Positions 4,989-5,647 of a stretch of 5,647 bases of DNA are shown here, piece by piece; position 1 is the stretch's first letter; each line of letters begins with the position of its first letter. The notes under the pieces were generated by a model. It was not told the DNA's origin. It did no database searches and saw nothing but the letters and a program-made list of their open reading frames with translations. The stretch spans positions 14,573-20,219 of the forward strand of contig FR889401.1 in assembly GCA_000432895.1 (NCBI GenBank), in the 5' to 3' direction. Origin of the DNA: Firmicutes bacterium CAG:449 (GTDB lineage: Bacteria; Bacillota_I; Bacilli_A; RFN20; CAG-449). The position numbers and the translations under genes are program-made.

Positions 4989-5647
4989 TTAAAATCTCCC
5001 AATAATATGACCTTCTTCGTTAATAATAACATCTTGATAAAAGATATCATGACCATTTAAAGTTTGTTTTTTTACTTCTTGAGTATTTGTTGCCAAGATA
5101 CAATTATCTTTAAAGTCTTTTCTAAGTAAGAAATTTACATAATAGTCAATACTATAATCACTATTATATTTCAAGTCTACACGAAAATAATTTAAATTAC
5201 TATTTATATAGTAAATTATTAAATTATTTTTTTTATTTTCAACATAATCGATATGTTTTTCTTCACTATTTACTTTCGAAATTATTTTCATATATGAAGC
5301 AAAATTTTCACATTCAACAGGCGTAGAAATAAAATATGCTAATTTACTTAAAGCTTTATTTAAATAAGTTTCCGCTAAAGAATTATTTAATAATTCATTA
5401 GAAATAATGTTTCCTTTTGAAGAATAAATTTCTTCATTATATTTGCAACTAGGTGCATTCTCTTCAAGATTAATTTCAATTTGAAACGGATTAACATTGA
5501 CCTTTGCTTCATCAATAAAAGGATAATTTTTTAATAATTCTTCAGTTTTATTTTTGTTAACTGAATATAATGATTTTTTCTTTGGATTATTATAATTTAA
5601 AATTTCGCATATATCATCTTTAGAAAAAAAGATATTTCCATGTAAAA
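4989..5647 (-). CDS. ftsQ: Cell division protein DivIB/FtsQ (C-terminal part, cut by window edge)
   Basis: DivIB/FtsQ is a single-pass membrane protein that scaffolds FtsL and DivIC/FtsB in the divisome through an extracytoplasmic POTRA domain. The frame is open from the stop TAA (4991-4989) to the right edge, giving 218 residues with the start and presumably the cytoplasmic tail and membrane span outside the window. The visible part begins in the POTRA domain: HGNIFFSKDDICEIL, then KTEELLKNYPFIDEAKVNVNP and FQIEINLEENAPSCKY, which follow the family pattern of G-N...S.eeI, L...P.I..a.V....P, and the i.V.Er.P strand. The beta domain follows. An internal ATG at 5291-5289 is not the true start, because the frame continues upstream with clear POTRA sequence. 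Sequence similarity in this family is low, so identification rests on the POTRA pattern and on the position just before ftsA. It is divIB in Bacillus nomenclature. Confidence 0.85.
   Translation of the reverse strand, partial: LHGNIFFSKDDICEILNYNNPKKKSLYSVNKNKTEELLKNYPFIDEAKVNVNPFQIEINLEENAPSCKYNEEIYSSKGNIISNELLNNSLAETYLNKALSKLAYFISTPVECENFASYMKIISKVNSEEKHIDYVENKKNNLIIYYINSNLNYFRVDLKYNSDYSIDYYVNFLLRKDFKDNCILATNTQEVKKQTLNGHDIFYQDVIINEEGHIIGRF
4995..5000 (-). promoter_or_regulatory. Ribosome binding site of ftsA, inside the end of divIB/ftsQ
   Basis: GGGAGA on the minus strand forms the last Gly-Arg codons of divIB/ftsQ and lies eight bases before the ftsA ATG. It supports the ATG two bases after the divIB/ftsQ stop. 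Confidence 0.7.

Noticed and set aside
4989..5291. A separate 100-residue protein starting at the ATG at 5291
   Set aside because: The frame stays open to the right window edge and the upstream translation has clear POTRA-domain sequence, so this ATG is an internal Met of DivIB/FtsQ.
1..5647. Mobile elements, CRISPR arrays, tRNA or rRNA genes
   Set aside because: No regular direct repeats, transposase or integrase sequence, or structured RNA gene could be seen; nearly all bases belong to conserved division and sporulation genes.

Overview
The window is a very AT-rich bacterial segment, roughly a quarter G+C by eye. Every gene in it reads on the minus strand. Low G+C, the fixed gene order divIB/ftsQ - ftsA - ftsZ - spoIIGA - sigE - sigG - sepF, and AAGGAG-type ribosome binding sites point to an endospore-lineage Firmicute (Bacillota), probably a small-genome member of Bacilli/Erysipelotrichia-like or uncultured gut lineages. 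The exact taxon cannot be fixed from this sequence.

Layout in transcription order, right to left. (1) 5647-4989 is the end of divIB/ftsQ, cut by the window edge. ftsA follows after 2 bases, then ftsZ, whose Shine-Dalgarno overlaps the ftsA stop. An intrinsic terminator (2692-2716) closes this division cluster. (2) After a gap of only 57 bases comes the sporulation cluster: spoIIGA (membrane aspartic protease), sigE (pro-sigma-E, its substrate) and sigG (late forespore sigma factor). A very small sepF starts inside the sigG stop codon (TAATG) and an intrinsic terminator (78-108) ends the unit. (3) A good sigma-A-type promoter (47-75) and a Shine-Dalgarno precede a gene of which only eight codons are visible (1-24).

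How it works together: FtsZ forms the division ring. FtsA and SepF normally tether that ring to the membrane, and DivIB is part of the transmembrane divisome. At sporulation onset the ring is used for asymmetric division. SpoIIGA then cleaves pro-sigma-E in the mother cell, and sigma-G later takes over in the forespore. In B. subtilis ylmA and ylmC-E lie between sigG and sepF; here they are absent.

The most interesting feature is the state of the two ring anchors. FtsZ looks fully canonical. FtsA has diverged phosphate-binding loops and no recognisable C-terminal amphipathic helix. SepF is reduced to its core domain with about 13 residues in front. No gene or element of an unknown class was found: the layout is conserved and the unusual points are in details of the proteins and their regulation. 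No gene-free stretch exceeds 300 bases.
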